From: Crossiella sp. CA-258035
GTDB lineage: Bacteria; Actinomycetota; Actinomycetes; Mycobacteriales; Pseudonocardiaceae
Length of the DNA: 64,000 bases
Assembly (NCBI RefSeq): GCF_030064675.1
Contig: NZ_CP116413.1
Location: 1,583,001 to 1,647,000, forward strand
Direction: 5' to 3'
The position numbers and the translations under genes are program-made. The notes under the pieces are model-generated. The model did no database searches. It was not told the DNA's origin and was given only the letters and a program-made list of their open reading frames with translations. This document shows positions 34,954-43,175 of the stretch, piece after piece; within the stretch, counting starts at the first letter, position 1; every line of letters begins with the position of its first letter.

Positions 34954-35072
34954 CCCGCCGGCCGGGCCTCGCCGAGTGGCTGGTGCTGTCGGTGTGGGCC
35001 GCTATCACCAACGTGTACGCCGCGTTCGCGCGGTGCTGGACCCCAAACCCCCGCCGCAGGAGGCGATCATGA
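34950..35072 (+). CDS. 40-residue membrane microprotein
   Basis: ATG overlaps the preceding stop and ATGA leads into the next gene. One hydrophobic helix (EWLVLSVWAAITNVYAAFA) ending in PRRRRRS. Candidate single-span toxin, lysis modulator or assembly peptide; context-based. Confidence 0.5.
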   Translation: MTRRPGLAEWLVLSVWAAITNVYAAFARCWTPNPRRRRRS

Positions 35073-35443
35073 AGCGCTACCGCAACACCGTCACCGGCGA
35101 GATCGTTGACGCCGTGTTCTGGTCGCCGGACGACCCGGCCGCCGCCGTCGTGCCGGTGGCTACCCAGCCGACGACCCCGGACGGCCCGGAGTGGACGAGC
35201 TACGACCGCTCCGTCCGGGGCCATGGGGTGCGTACGTGCCAGGGGTGCCGCCGACTGGTGACCGTGCACCGGTTCCTTGGCGACACGGAGTTGTGCGTTG
35301 GTACGTGGGTGGTCCGCCACGCGGACGGCCGGTGGTCGGTTCCGGTGCTGTTCAACCAGTTCTACAAGGAGGCCGAGACCCGGCGGGGTGGTGGCGAGTT
35401 GTCGGACGGCATGCGGGACACCTGGCCGGAGGTGGACCGATGA
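35069..35443 (+). CDS. Phage protein, unknown, with zinc knuckle
   Basis: 124 residues. N-terminal MKRYRNTVTGEIVDAVFW with the DUF-like opening of actinophage small proteins; CQGC near residue 58 and a third Cys near 75. No enzymatic motif. Confidence 0.65.
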   Translation: MKRYRNTVTGEIVDAVFWSPDDPAAAVVPVATQPTTPDGPEWTSYDRSVRGHGVRTCQGCRRLVTVHRFLGDTELCVGTWVVRHADGRWSVPVLFNQFYKEAETRRGGGELSDGMRDTWPEVDR

Positions 35444-35754
35444 CCGCCGAGACCCCGGCCACGCCGGACCTCCGCTTGTCCCCGGACGGGAAGCGGTTGG
35501 CGACGAAGACCTTCCCCACCTCTCCGTGGTGCTGGATGTGGCGGACGGTCGCTGGCCCGCTGTACTTCGGCGCGGCCACCAACGACGAGGTGGCGGACTG
35601 GACGCCGTTGGTGCCTGCTCCGGCCACTGTGGACCGCGAGTTCCTGCTGTGCCTTCACCGCCAGGCGCAGGACAACCAGCGTGCGGTCGCTGCTCAGAAC
35701 CGCGAGGACGCTTTCCAGTTCTGGTCGGGGTGTCCGGGTGGATCAATAGCATGA
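35440..35754 (+). CDS. Phage protein, unknown
   Basis: 104 residues; SPWCWMWRTVAGPLYFGAAT resembles a beta-hairpin core. Part of the overlapping train. Confidence 0.62.
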   Translation: MTAETPATPDLRLSPDGKRLATKTFPTSPWCWMWRTVAGPLYFGAATNDEVADWTPLVPAPATVDREFLLCLHRQAQDNQRAVAAQNREDAFQFWSGCPGGSIA

Positions 35755-36047
35755 TCCGCAAGCTGCCTGCTGATTCCGCCCCGTCTCCGGTGTCCGAGGA
35801 CCAGGAGTTGCGTGATGGCGACTGGCAGATCCTGGCCCAAGCCGCCCAAGCCGCCCAAGCCGCCACCCAGCAGCCGACCAGCGAGGACCCGGTGCAGCGC
35901 GTCGCCCAGATGTTGAAGGCAGTGTTCGGCACGCCTGACGAAGGTCTAGCCACGAAGGATCGGCACACGGACTGCTGGACCGATGAGGACTGGCATGTGG
36001 TGGCCCGCGTCGCGGTCACCGCCATGCAGGAGGTGTCCCGTGGCTGA
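35751..36047 (+). CDS. Phage protein with SPVSEDE-type C-terminal module (paralogue A)
   Basis: 98 residues. Contains APSPVSEDQ, a low-complexity Gln/Ala run (QAAQAAQAATQQ) and DPVQRVAQMLKAV ... WHVVARVAVTAMQ, closely matching the module at the end of the 46709 protein. Helical, unknown role. Confidence 0.65.
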   Translation: MIRKLPADSAPSPVSEDQELRDGDWQILAQAAQAAQAATQQPTSEDPVQRVAQMLKAVFGTPDEGLATKDRHTDCWTDEDWHVVARVAVTAMQEVSRG

Positions 36048-36321
36048 GCACCAGCACCGTGTCGCCGTAATCGTGTTCTGCACCGCGGAAGGCGTGGACG
36101 AGCGCGACGCCCGGAGTATCGCCGAGGACGCCGTTCGTGAAGCCGTGCGGTGGGCCTGCACCAATGGCGGCGTGCTCTCCACCCCGTTGCGGCACAAGGA
36201 CGACGAACAGCGCTTCGTCACCGTCCACAAGGTCGGCGACGCCATCACGGCCGCGCTATCCGGCGAGCTTGCGCTCCGGGTCACCAACCGGGCGTACCCG
36301 CGAGAGGAGACCAGTGGCTGA
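36040..36321 (+). CDS. Phage protein, unknown
   Basis: 93 residues from GTG 36040. Ferredoxin-like alternation (HRVAVIVFCTAEGVDERDAR then AVREAVRWACTN). Function unknown. Confidence 0.62.
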   Translation: MAEHQHRVAVIVFCTAEGVDERDARSIAEDAVREAVRWACTNGGVLSTPLRHKDDEQRFVTVHKVGDAITAALSGELALRVTNRAYPREETSG

Positions 36322-36583
36322 GATCGGACACGTTGTCATCAACTGCCCCAGGTGCGGCCAGCCCCGCCACATCGCCGTCACCGCCGAAACCAGGCCGTTC
36401 GAGGAACGTCAAGCTGGGAAGCGCCGCACCTACGCCTTCAACGCCGTCCTGCGCGGAGAGCGAGTCGGCCAGATCCACATCCTCATCGACACCCTCCTGG
36501 ATAACCACCGCTGCGGGAGCACCAAGCCCGCGTTCGGGCTGTCGCTTGCGCCCGACGTCGCCGAGGAGACCGACCATGGCTGA
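36314..36583 (+). CDS. Phage zinc-ribbon protein
   Basis: 89 residues from GTG 36314. CPRCGQPRHI near residue 12 and a further Cys in NHRCGS near 66 give a possible zinc site. Unknown role. Confidence 0.62.
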   Translation: MAEIGHVVINCPRCGQPRHIAVTAETRPFEERQAGKRRTYAFNAVLRGERVGQIHILIDTLLDNHRCGSTKPAFGLSLAPDVAEETDHG

Positions 36584-36800
36584 CCACAACCACTACCACG
36601 GGGCTGCCAAGCCTCGACCCCGCGTGTGGGTGCGGTTCTGGCGCTGGCTCACCAAGTCCAGGATGTTCCGTCCTGACCCCATTGACCCGCGCGAGGCCGC
36701 GGCTGGTTGGGCCGCATTGCTGAGCGGTATTGCCGACCAGGCTGCCAACCTCGACACCCGCCGCCGCGCCGACCAGGGAGGTGATCCTGGTGCCGAGTGA
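36576..36800 (+). CDS. Phage protein, basic N-terminal half
   Basis: 74 residues. PRPRVWVRFWRWLTKSRMF is Arg/Trp-rich and could be an amphipathic membrane-binding helix. The rest is helical. Confidence 0.6.
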   Translation: MADHNHYHGAAKPRPRVWVRFWRWLTKSRMFRPDPIDPREAAAGWAALLSGIADQAANLDTRRRADQGGDPGAE

Positions 36801-37173
36801 CTACGTGATCCCGCAGTGCGTCCAGGACGAGATCAACAAGATCGTCGGCCTGACCGGAGCCCGGTACTACAACCGCCGCGGTAAGCAGATCACCTACACC
36901 CAGCACCTGATGCGATCCGAAGAGGACGTCGCGGTGGGACGGACCGCGATCGGCGGCCACACCGCAGTCCTGACGTCCTGCACCGGGCGGGACCTCGACG
37001 ACCACAACCCGCCCCTGATCTTCGAGACGTTGGTGCGCTCCACCAACCCGCTCTTCGACGGCACGACCGAGCGCTACGCCACCGAGCAAGAAGCCGCCGC
37101 CGGACACCAGGCGCGAGTGAACATCCTCCGCGACCTGCTCGGCGACCAGCAGCAGGAGGCCACCGATGCCTGA
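36790..37173 (+). CDS. Phage protein, unknown
   Basis: 127 residues. GTG 36790 is preferred (AGGGAG 9 bases upstream). Opens PSDYVIPQCVQDEINKIVGL. No family recognised. Confidence 0.62.
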   Translation: MPSDYVIPQCVQDEINKIVGLTGARYYNRRGKQITYTQHLMRSEEDVAVGRTAIGGHTAVLTSCTGRDLDDHNPPLIFETLVRSTNPLFDGTTERYATEQEAAAGHQARVNILRDLLGDQQQEATDA

Positions 37174-37627
37174 CCGGATTGACGAGATCACCACCCGCGT
37201 CACCGCCGCCAGCAACCGCTGCCCGTGGGAGCACGTCGGCTCCGTCCAGGACTTCGGCTACTACGTGGTCGGCCCGGCCGGAGGCGTCGAGACTGAGAAC
37301 AGCGAGCAGGGCCGGGCCGACGCCGAGTTCATCGCACACGCCCGCGCCGACGTGCCGTGGCTTCTTGCTGAGGTCGGGCGGCTCCGTGAACTGGTCGAGC
37401 ACCACCCGGAACCGATCTTCGACGAGCCCGAGTATCCCGGCGGCCCGACTACCTACCTGTGGACCGCGTGCTCCCGGTGCTGCATCGACGAAGACGGAGA
37501 GCTGAACGAGGAGTGCGGCCAGCACCACCAGCGACGCGCCCCGAACGGCCCGGACGACCAGACGTGCTGGCCCTGCCGCACGGTGCACGCGACCGTGACC
37601 GCCCTCGGGATCGAGGTGCCGTCGTGA
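37166..37627 (+). CDS. Actinophage conserved protein, Cys-rich C-terminus
   Basis: 153 residues. The N-terminal half has IDEITTRVTAASNRCPWEHV and ADAEFIAHARADVPWLLAEV, a pattern shared by many actinobacterial and actinophage ORFs. The C-terminal half contains CSRCC and CWPCRTVH, possible metal sites. Confidence 0.72.
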   Translation: MPDRIDEITTRVTAASNRCPWEHVGSVQDFGYYVVGPAGGVETENSEQGRADAEFIAHARADVPWLLAEVGRLRELVEHHPEPIFDEPEYPGGPTTYLWTACSRCCIDEDGELNEECGQHHQRRAPNGPDDQTCWPCRTVHATVTALGIEVPS

Positions 37628-37794
37628 CCGGCTACTACAAGTTTCCTCTGTTCGGAACGCCGTGTGTCTGGTGTGGACAGTCGGCGCGTTCAGTTCTGGT
37701 CGGCAGACCAGTCAACGTCACCATGCACACCGACCGCCGCGTGTCGGATTGCCCGCCGAAGAGTGGAAGGACACGCGCCGCAAGGGCCGCGTAG
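37624..37794 (+). CDS. Small phage protein with CxxC
   Basis: 56 residues from GTG 37624; TPCVWCGQ near residue 13 and a basic Ala/Arg tail. Unknown. Confidence 0.5.
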   Translation: MTGYYKFPLFGTPCVWCGQSARSVLVGRPVNVTMHTDRRVSDCPPKSGRTRAARAA

Positions 37795-37820
37795 CCGCTA
37801 GAGGAAGTGGAGGAGGCGAC

Positions 37821-38117
37821 ATGTCTGAACTACAGGTCCCTATCCCTGAGGCCGCGTATCAGGCGGCGTATCTGATGTCGTCTCCGGGCGGGATGACGGA
37901 GGCCGAGGCGAGGCGCATGATTGATGCAGCAGCGCGGCACATTCAGGCAGCGACGTTGCAGTGGTACGCGAAGAGCGCTGGGGCGATGGCGGACATCGCG
38001 AACTTGGAGGGCCGGCTGCCGGATGCCCGTCGCTGGCGGGACGTTCAGGGGCACGTGACGGATCAGGCCCGTCGGGTGGTTCGTACATCGCAGGGTGGTG
38101 GTTCTCGTGTCAGTTGA
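37821..38117 (+). CDS. Phage protein, unknown
   Basis: 98 residues with GGAGGAGG before the ATG. Mostly helical (EAEARRMIDAAARHIQAATL). No motif. Confidence 0.65.
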   Translation: MSELQVPIPEAAYQAAYLMSSPGGMTEAEARRMIDAAARHIQAATLQWYAKSAGAMADIANLEGRLPDARRWRDVQGHVTDQARRVVRTSQGGGSRVS

Positions 38118-38151
38118 GACCTACAGTTTGATCGAACTGGAGGAGTTGCAG

Positions 38152-38460
38152 ATGTCCTCTGGTGAAGAGGTTTCGCTTCCTGTATCGGTGATGGGTTCCG
38201 GTTGGATGGCGTTGGCCAGGTGCACCGGCGCGGATGTTGCTGACTTCTTCCCGAGGGATGGTGAGCAGACGAAAGACGCTCTGGCTAGAGCGCAGCCGGT
38301 TGCTCGCCGACTTTGTGTCGGGTGTCCGGTTCGGACTGAGTGTGCCGCGGTTGCAGACGAGAACCGCGACGAGGGGCTTTGGGGCGGGGAGTGGCGGTAC
38401 CCCGACAACTCCCGTCGGGACAAGCGATACACGAAGCGGAACCTGTTGGAGGGGTTGTGA
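38152..38460 (+). CDS. WhiB-family iron-sulfur transcription factor
   Basis: 102 residues; ATG 38152 is chosen for its GGAGGAG 6 bases upstream (an in-frame GTG at 38107 is weaker). Four cluster Cys: Cys24 in ARCTG, then Cys55, Cys58 and Cys64 in LCVGCPVRTEC, plus the GLWGG turn near 75 and a basic tail. Phage WhiB proteins can downregulate host whiB genes or control phage promoters. Confidence 0.92.
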   Translation: MSSGEEVSLPVSVMGSGWMALARCTGADVADFFPRDGEQTKDALARAQPVARRLCVGCPVRTECAAVADENRDEGLWGGEWRYPDNSRRDKRYTKRNLLEGL

Positions 38461-39035
38461 GCCAGAAGGACATCGCGTTGGCGATGGTGGTGCTGAAGCA
38501 CCTCATGGACGTGGCGTCCAAGTCGCAGACCTCGTTGCGTCAGCACGCGTCCGATGAACTGGACGTGTCGGATCGGGTGTCGGCGAAGTCTCCGGTGGAC
38601 GGCACCCTGTTGGGAACGATCACCAAGTCGAAGCCGAAGCCGAAGGTTGTGGTGTCGAACCGGTTCGCGTTGATCGTGTGGCTTGAGGACAACTACCCGG
38701 ACAGAGTCGTGGTGACCAAGACTGTCAACCCCGCGAACCTCGCTGAGCTTGTCCCGCAGCTGGAAGCGTTGGGGTTGGGTGACTACGTCGACACCGAGTA
38801 CGAGGTTTCGTCGTACACGTTGGCTGAGATCACGAAGCTGTCGGAGAAGGCGGGCCGTCCGGTTGGTCCTGGCGGGGAGCTGGACATCCCGGGGGTTCGC
38901 GTGGACTTCCCGGACGGCACGGTGTCGGTTCGCCTCGAACCGGATGTGCACCATGCAATCGTTGACGTGATCAAGTCCGGGCATGTCGCCCTGGACGGCA
39001 CTGTCCGACCCGAACTGCCCGGAGGTGGGGAGTGA
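38457..39035 (+). CDS. Phage protein paired with the Sak4-like ATPase
   Basis: 192 residues from GTG 38457. N-terminal KDIALAMVVLKHLMDVASKS helix, central beta region with FALIVWLEDNYPDRVVV, acidic end. Its stop overlaps the ATPase start, a pairing suggesting a recombination or ssDNA-handling partner. No recognised family. Confidence 0.68.
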   Translation: MSQKDIALAMVVLKHLMDVASKSQTSLRQHASDELDVSDRVSAKSPVDGTLLGTITKSKPKPKVVVSNRFALIVWLEDNYPDRVVVTKTVNPANLAELVPQLEALGLGDYVDTEYEVSSYTLAEITKLSEKAGRPVGPGGELDIPGVRVDFPDGTVSVRLEPDVHHAIVDVIKSGHVALDGTVRPELPGGGE

Positions 39036-40024
39036 CGCTCAAGACCCGCAAACCAACCGGGCAAGTCCCATGGCCGCTGATCCTCGTTGAAGGACCAGAG
39101 AAGTCCGGGAAGAGCTGGGCGTGCGCCGAGCTTTCTGCCTCGGAGCAGGTCGGCCAGACTTACTGGATTGACCTTGGCGAGGGCGCTGCCGACGAGTACG
39201 GCGCTATCCCTGGGTCTCGCTACCTAGTGGTAGAACACGATGGCTCCTGGGGCGACATCATCACCCAGGCCCAGGCGGTGAAGGAAGAAGCCCAGAAGGC
39301 TGCCGCTGCGGGCGAACCGCCGGCGGTGTTGGTGATCGACTCGATGACCGCGGAGTGGGACCTGCTGAAGGAGTGGGCCACCGACCGCGCGAAGAAATCA
39401 GCTCACAACCGGAAGCTGTTGCAGCAGGACCCGCACGCTGAGGTGAGCGTGTCGATGAACCTGTGGAACGACGCCACAGCTCGACACCGCCGGCTGATGA
39501 CACTGCTGCTGACGTTCCCTGGGATCGTCGCCATGACTGCCCGCGGCAAGGACGTCGCCGAGTTGGACGACAAGGGCAAGCCGGTTCAGGGCGGTCGTGA
39601 CTACAAAGTGGAGGGTCACAAGACGCTGGCGTTTGATGCGTCGGTGTGGGTGCGGATGTCGCGCGAACACGCGCCGCTGGTGATTGGGGCTCGGTCTGTC
39701 CAAGCTGGACTCCGACCGGGGGTGGACAGGCCGAAGCCGATCCCGGACTTCACGCTGGAGAAGGTTGTGTTCGACGTCTTGGGGTGTGAGCCGAAGACGG
39801 CGCAGGTTCGGGATGTTCGGGAGTTGAACGGCAAGGACCAGCCGGATCCGCTGAAGGCGGTGAAGGCCGAAGTGTGGGCACTGGCCCAGGCTCGCGGGTG
39901 GGACGCGGAGGCGCTGTCCGAGGACTACGCCCAGACGTACGAGGGAAAGTTGCTCGGTCAGGCGACAGTGGACGACCTGACGGAATACCGGGACATCCTG
40001 GCTCACGCGAAGGAGGCGGCATGA
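39032..40024 (+). CDS. Sak4-like RecA-fold ATPase
   Basis: 330 residues from GTG 39032. Walker A GPEKSGKS at 21-28, Walker B AVLVIDSM at about 98-105, followed by LMTLLLTFPGIVAMTARGK. The truncated RecA core without other RecA domains is that of phage AAA_24/Sak4 single-strand annealing ATPases, which act with SSB in recombination. C-terminal helical extension after 260. Confidence 0.82.
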   Translation: MTLKTRKPTGQVPWPLILVEGPEKSGKSWACAELSASEQVGQTYWIDLGEGAADEYGAIPGSRYLVVEHDGSWGDIITQAQAVKEEAQKAAAAGEPPAVLVIDSMTAEWDLLKEWATDRAKKSAHNRKLLQQDPHAEVSVSMNLWNDATARHRRLMTLLLTFPGIVAMTARGKDVAELDDKGKPVQGGRDYKVEGHKTLAFDASVWVRMSREHAPLVIGARSVQAGLRPGVDRPKPIPDFTLEKVVFDVLGCEPKTAQVRDVRELNGKDQPDPLKAVKAEVWALAQARGWDAEALSEDYAQTYEGKLLGQATVDDLTEYRDILAHAKEAA

Positions 40025-40743
40025 CCTTCCGATCTTCGCTGCGCCGCACCGGCCGCCATCTTCTCGGCCGACACAGCCTGACCTGCGGGGTCGGCCAGAC
40101 CATGTCTGGCTACTGGGTGTGGTCCGCCCAGTGTGACTGCGATCTGCGTTGGCGTGGCGCGGAGTTCTCCGCGACTGCCGCCTACTCGGCGATGCGGGGC
40201 CTCGCTTCGGATCGGGACTCGACGTACACGTACCGGCCGGGCGAGTGTGATGCAGAGTCGTTGTGGCCGGGCGTTCCGGTGCTGCGTAAGCCCGTTCGTC
40301 GCATCGAGATCCCCCGCGGGCTTCGTGGCACGGGGCGCGTGGTGGCGTGTGACGGGTCCCTGCGATCGACAGATGGGCATGCGGGATGGGCGTTCGTCAC
40401 AAACGCCGGCTGGTCCCGCTCGAAGTACTTGCCGTTTGAAGGCGCGAACATCAACGGCTTGGAGTTGATGGCGATTGCTCAGGCGGTGCGGGTGTTTCCG
40501 GGTGGTGTGGATGTGTGGGTGTTGTCGGATAGTGCGGAGGCGCGGGCTATGACGGCCGGGATCCTCAGGAGTCAGCGGAACTTCCGGAACCGGCCGTCGT
40601 GGGTGTTGCCGGGGTCGTTGCAGATGATCGTTGCTGCGGCTGTGCGGGGTGTTCGGATCCATGTGGTTGAGGTTCGGTCGAAGACGCATCCGCTGCACAA
40701 CTTGGCGGATCGCGCGGCCCGGAATCTGGAGGTGGCGGCGTGA
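40021..40743 (+). CDS. RNase H-fold protein
   Basis: 240 residues. A Cys-containing N-terminal 85 residues (SAQCDCDLRW) is followed by an RNase H domain: VVACDGSLRSTDGHAGWAFV with Asp111, INGLELMAIAQAV with Glu148, VWVLSDSAEA with Asp170, and a final LADRAARN. All four acidic positions seem kept, so it may remove RNA primers. Confidence 0.82.
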   Translation: MTFRSSLRRTGRHLLGRHSLTCGVGQTMSGYWVWSAQCDCDLRWRGAEFSATAAYSAMRGLASDRDSTYTYRPGECDAESLWPGVPVLRKPVRRIEIPRGLRGTGRVVACDGSLRSTDGHAGWAFVTNAGWSRSKYLPFEGANINGLELMAIAQAVRVFPGGVDVWVLSDSAEARAMTAGILRSQRNFRNRPSWVLPGSLQMIVAAAVRGVRIHVVEVRSKTHPLHNLADRAARNLEVAA

Positions 40744-40844
40744 AGGCGGCCTCAGAGTTTGAGTTTGGCGCGCCGGTAGGTACACCGAACTACATCGAAG
40801 TTGAAGTTCGGTGTGGCTCATCGGGATCCGGCGGTGCGGCATGA
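40740..40844 (+). CDS. 34-residue micro-ORF
   Basis: GTG overlaps the RNase H stop, ATGA joins it to the next gene. Ends in Gly/Ser/Ala. The GAAGTTGAAGTTCGGTG stretch contains small direct repeats. Weak evidence. Confidence 0.35.
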   Translation: MKAASEFEFGAPVGTPNYIEVEVRCGSSGSGGAA

Positions 40845-41191
40845 CCACGCCGACGACTCACCAGGTGATCGCCCGGCTGTCGTCCTTGTCTCGGATGCTC
40901 GATGTCGCCACCGAAGAGTACGCCCGACTCGATGAGGAATGGGTACGGGCGAAGCAGGCGCACCAGGTTGGCTACGCAAGGGCGTTCCTGCGGGCTGACG
41001 GCGCGATGGAGGCACGCAAACAGATCGCTGTGCTCGCGGTCGAGGGCCAGTGGTTCGCGATGGAGATCGCGGAACAGAAGGTCCGTGCGGTGAGGGAACG
41101 GATCCGCACGATCCGAGACCAGATCGAGGTAGGCCGGTCGCTGAACTCGGCGGTGCGTGCCGAGTGGACAGCAGGGGCGGTGGGCCAGTGA
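40841..41191 (+). CDS. Coiled-coil phage protein
   Basis: 116 residues, nearly all helical with heptads (RLSSLSRMLDVATEEYARLD and later KVRAVRERIRTIRDQIEV). Unknown role. Confidence 0.66.
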   Translation: MTTPTTHQVIARLSSLSRMLDVATEEYARLDEEWVRAKQAHQVGYARAFLRADGAMEARKQIAVLAVEGQWFAMEIAEQKVRAVRERIRTIRDQIEVGRSLNSAVRAEWTAGAVGQ

Positions 41192-41613
41192 AACGTATCC
41201 TCATCACCGGATCCCGCACTTGGCGCGACTGGGACCGGATCGAACGCGCCATCTTGGATCACTCTCCCGGCTACCCAGCGGGCGAGGACACCCTGATCGT
41301 TCACGGCGGCTGCCCCGATGGAGCGGACGAGATCGCAGCCACGATCGCGGCGACGCTCGGGCTGCCAACCGAGGTGCACCGAGCCGACTGGGATATCTGC
41401 GTGGAGACCTGCAAGCCGGGACACCGCCGGCTGCGCTACGGCAAGTCCTACTGTCCGACGGCAGGCCCGCGGCGCAACGCGGCGATGGTTGAGGCGGGCG
41501 CGGATGTGTGCCTTGCCTTCATCCGAAAAGGTTCCTCTGGCGCATCCATGACTGCGTTGATGGCGGAACTGTCAGGGATTAAGACGATCCGCTACACCGA
41601 GGAGGGGCCGTGA
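41188..41613 (+). CDS. DUF2493 / SLOG (YspA) nucleotide-binding protein
   Basis: 141 residues from GTG 41188. Begins KRILITGSRTWRDWDRI, with HGGCPDGADEIAA and CPTAGPRRNAAMVEAGADVC, the Rossmann-like SLOG signature of cpYpsA-related proteins. Such proteins bind nucleotide derivatives; phage copies are common with unknown targets. Confidence 0.88.
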   Translation: MKRILITGSRTWRDWDRIERAILDHSPGYPAGEDTLIVHGGCPDGADEIAATIAATLGLPTEVHRADWDICVETCKPGHRRLRYGKSYCPTAGPRRNAAMVEAGADVCLAFIRKGSSGASMTALMAELSGIKTIRYTEEGP

Positions 41614-41948
41614 ACGAGAAGCGTGCCCGCGAACTCGTCTACAACCGCAGCGACCACGTGTGCGAAGTGTGCGGTGCTGTACGGGCAACCAACTGGCACC
41701 ACCGGATGGCGCGGTCGCAGCGCGGCACCTGGACGCCCTCCAACGGCTTGCACGTGTGTGGGAGTGGGACTACTGGATGCCACGGGAAGCTGACCAACAC
41801 CAACGGCAGGCGTGCCGAGTACGAAGCCCGCGGCTGGATCGTCCGATCCTGGCAAGTCCCCGCGGACATCCCCGTCATGCACTCCCGATACGGGCTGGTC
41901 TACCTCGATGACACCGGGGGGTTCCGATACGCGGGAGGCGACTCATGA
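41610..41948 (+). CDS. HNH nuclease-like protein
   Basis: 112 residues, GTG start. Zinc pair CEVCG near residue 18, then WHHRMARSQRG, SNGLHVCG and GCHGKL, giving the HH-N-H pattern and second Cys set of HNH endonucleases. Could be a homing or early nuclease. Confidence 0.82.
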   Translation: MNEKRARELVYNRSDHVCEVCGAVRATNWHHRMARSQRGTWTPSNGLHVCGSGTTGCHGKLTNTNGRRAEYEARGWIVRSWQVPADIPVMHSRYGLVYLDDTGGFRYAGGDS

Positions 41949-42508
41949 TCGACCGATCCGGGTGTGCCGCCAAGAAGCACGGCACGGTCAACGCCTACTC
42001 CAACTTTGACTGCCGTTGCCCAGATGCCCGCGAGGACTACAACCTGTACGAGCGGCTCCGTCGACGTGGACAGTCCCACATTCAGAGGGTCGATGGCGAC
42101 GAAGTGCAGATGCGACTGCGCGCCCTTGGGGTCATGGGCCACTCGTTGGAGGATATCGCCGAAGAGATCGGTTGGTTCCCTACGAACCTGTACACCATGC
42201 GCCACGGCAAGCACCCCCAGGTTCTCTTCCGCACCTACCAGACCATCTACGACGTGTACCTCCGACGTCAGCACGTCTTCGGCGGGTCGACACGGACGCA
42301 GCGTTTCTCGGTTCGGAAGGGCTGGCTGCCTCCGGCCGCAGTGAATTCGATCTACCGGTTCCTGTCTGGCGCTGATGTTCGGCTGTGCTCGCCGGAACAG
42401 CAGATGGTGCTGTCCATCGCGAAGGCCCGAGGCGTGGACCTCAGCCCTCTGATCAAGCGCATGTACCCCAACGCAGTCAACTTGGGAAAGCTTAGGGGGG
42501 CAGCATGA
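41945..42508 (+). CDS. HTH DNA-binding phage protein (paralogue 2)
   Basis: 187 residues. An N-terminal CAAKKHGTVNAYSNFDCRCP element, possibly zinc-binding, is followed by an HTH-like LRALGVMGHSLEDIAEEIGW and a C-terminal second HTH. Related in layout to the proteins at 34321 and 42505. Confidence 0.72.
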   Translation: MIDRSGCAAKKHGTVNAYSNFDCRCPDAREDYNLYERLRRRGQSHIQRVDGDEVQMRLRALGVMGHSLEDIAEEIGWFPTNLYTMRHGKHPQVLFRTYQTIYDVYLRRQHVFGGSTRTQRFSVRKGWLPPAAVNSIYRFLSGADVRLCSPEQQMVLSIAKARGVDLSPLIKRMYPNAVNLGKLRGAA

Positions 42509-43008
42509 CTCCTTCAGAGCACGCCCGGATCGATGCGCTCGGTACTCGCCGTCGGCTGCAAGCCCTGGCCGCGATCGGATGGCCAGCCCCAGACCTTGCG
42601 TCACGAGTCCAGTCATCGGCCGCCATATTGAGCGCTATCCGGGCCGGTACAGCACAAACCGTTGAGTCGTGGCTAGCGGCTCGGATCGGTGAGGTCTACA
42701 CCGAGCTGTGCGAGACGGCCGGCCCGGACCGTCGGGTAGCTGCCTCGTGTCGGGTGCGGTGGGCACCCCCGCAGGATTGGGCGGACATCGACGACCCGGT
42801 AGAGGAACCGGAGGTGCTGCCGCCCGATCCTCTGCCGGACGAGGTCGCGGTGGCCCGGTTCCTCCAGGGCCACGATGTGCCGCTAACCCGTCCGGACAAG
42901 GCGTTGGCCATCCAGCTAGCCATTCGGCGCGGCATGCATCTGGACGCGCTCGTTGCCCGGCTGGGGATCTCGTGGGCGACGTTGAAGGGAATGAGGGGTG
43001 CGGCATGA
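42505..43008 (+). CDS. HTH DNA-binding phage protein (paralogue 3)
   Basis: 167 residues. GTRRRLQALAAIGWPAPDLA matches GTIRRLQALVAIGWSQVRLA of the 34321 protein; a C-terminal HTH (GMHLDALVARLGISWATL) follows. Acidic linker VEEPEVLPPDPLPDE. Confidence 0.74.
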   Translation: MTPSEHARIDALGTRRRLQALAAIGWPAPDLASRVQSSAAILSAIRAGTAQTVESWLAARIGEVYTELCETAGPDRRVAASCRVRWAPPQDWADIDDPVEEPEVLPPDPLPDEVAVARFLQGHDVPLTRPDKALAIQLAIRRGMHLDALVARLGISWATLKGMRGAA

Positions 43009-43175
43009 GCGACGTGATCCCGATCAACCTGCCTTCTCGTGTCGAGTTGTGGCGTCGTAATCAGTTGGCACTGTCGATTCTCGGACATCGAGAGTTTACG
43101 TTGGAAACAGTGGAGATTTTGGGTCGCGTGCTGCGCGGCGAAGAATCGGTCGAATTGCCGGGCGGTGCCGCTTGA
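43005..43175 (+). CDS. Small helical phage protein
   Basis: 56 residues, ATGA overlap. RVELWRRNQLALSILGHREF helix; unknown. Confidence 0.6.
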   Translation: MSDVIPINLPSRVELWRRNQLALSILGHREFTLETVEILGRVLRGEESVELPGGAA

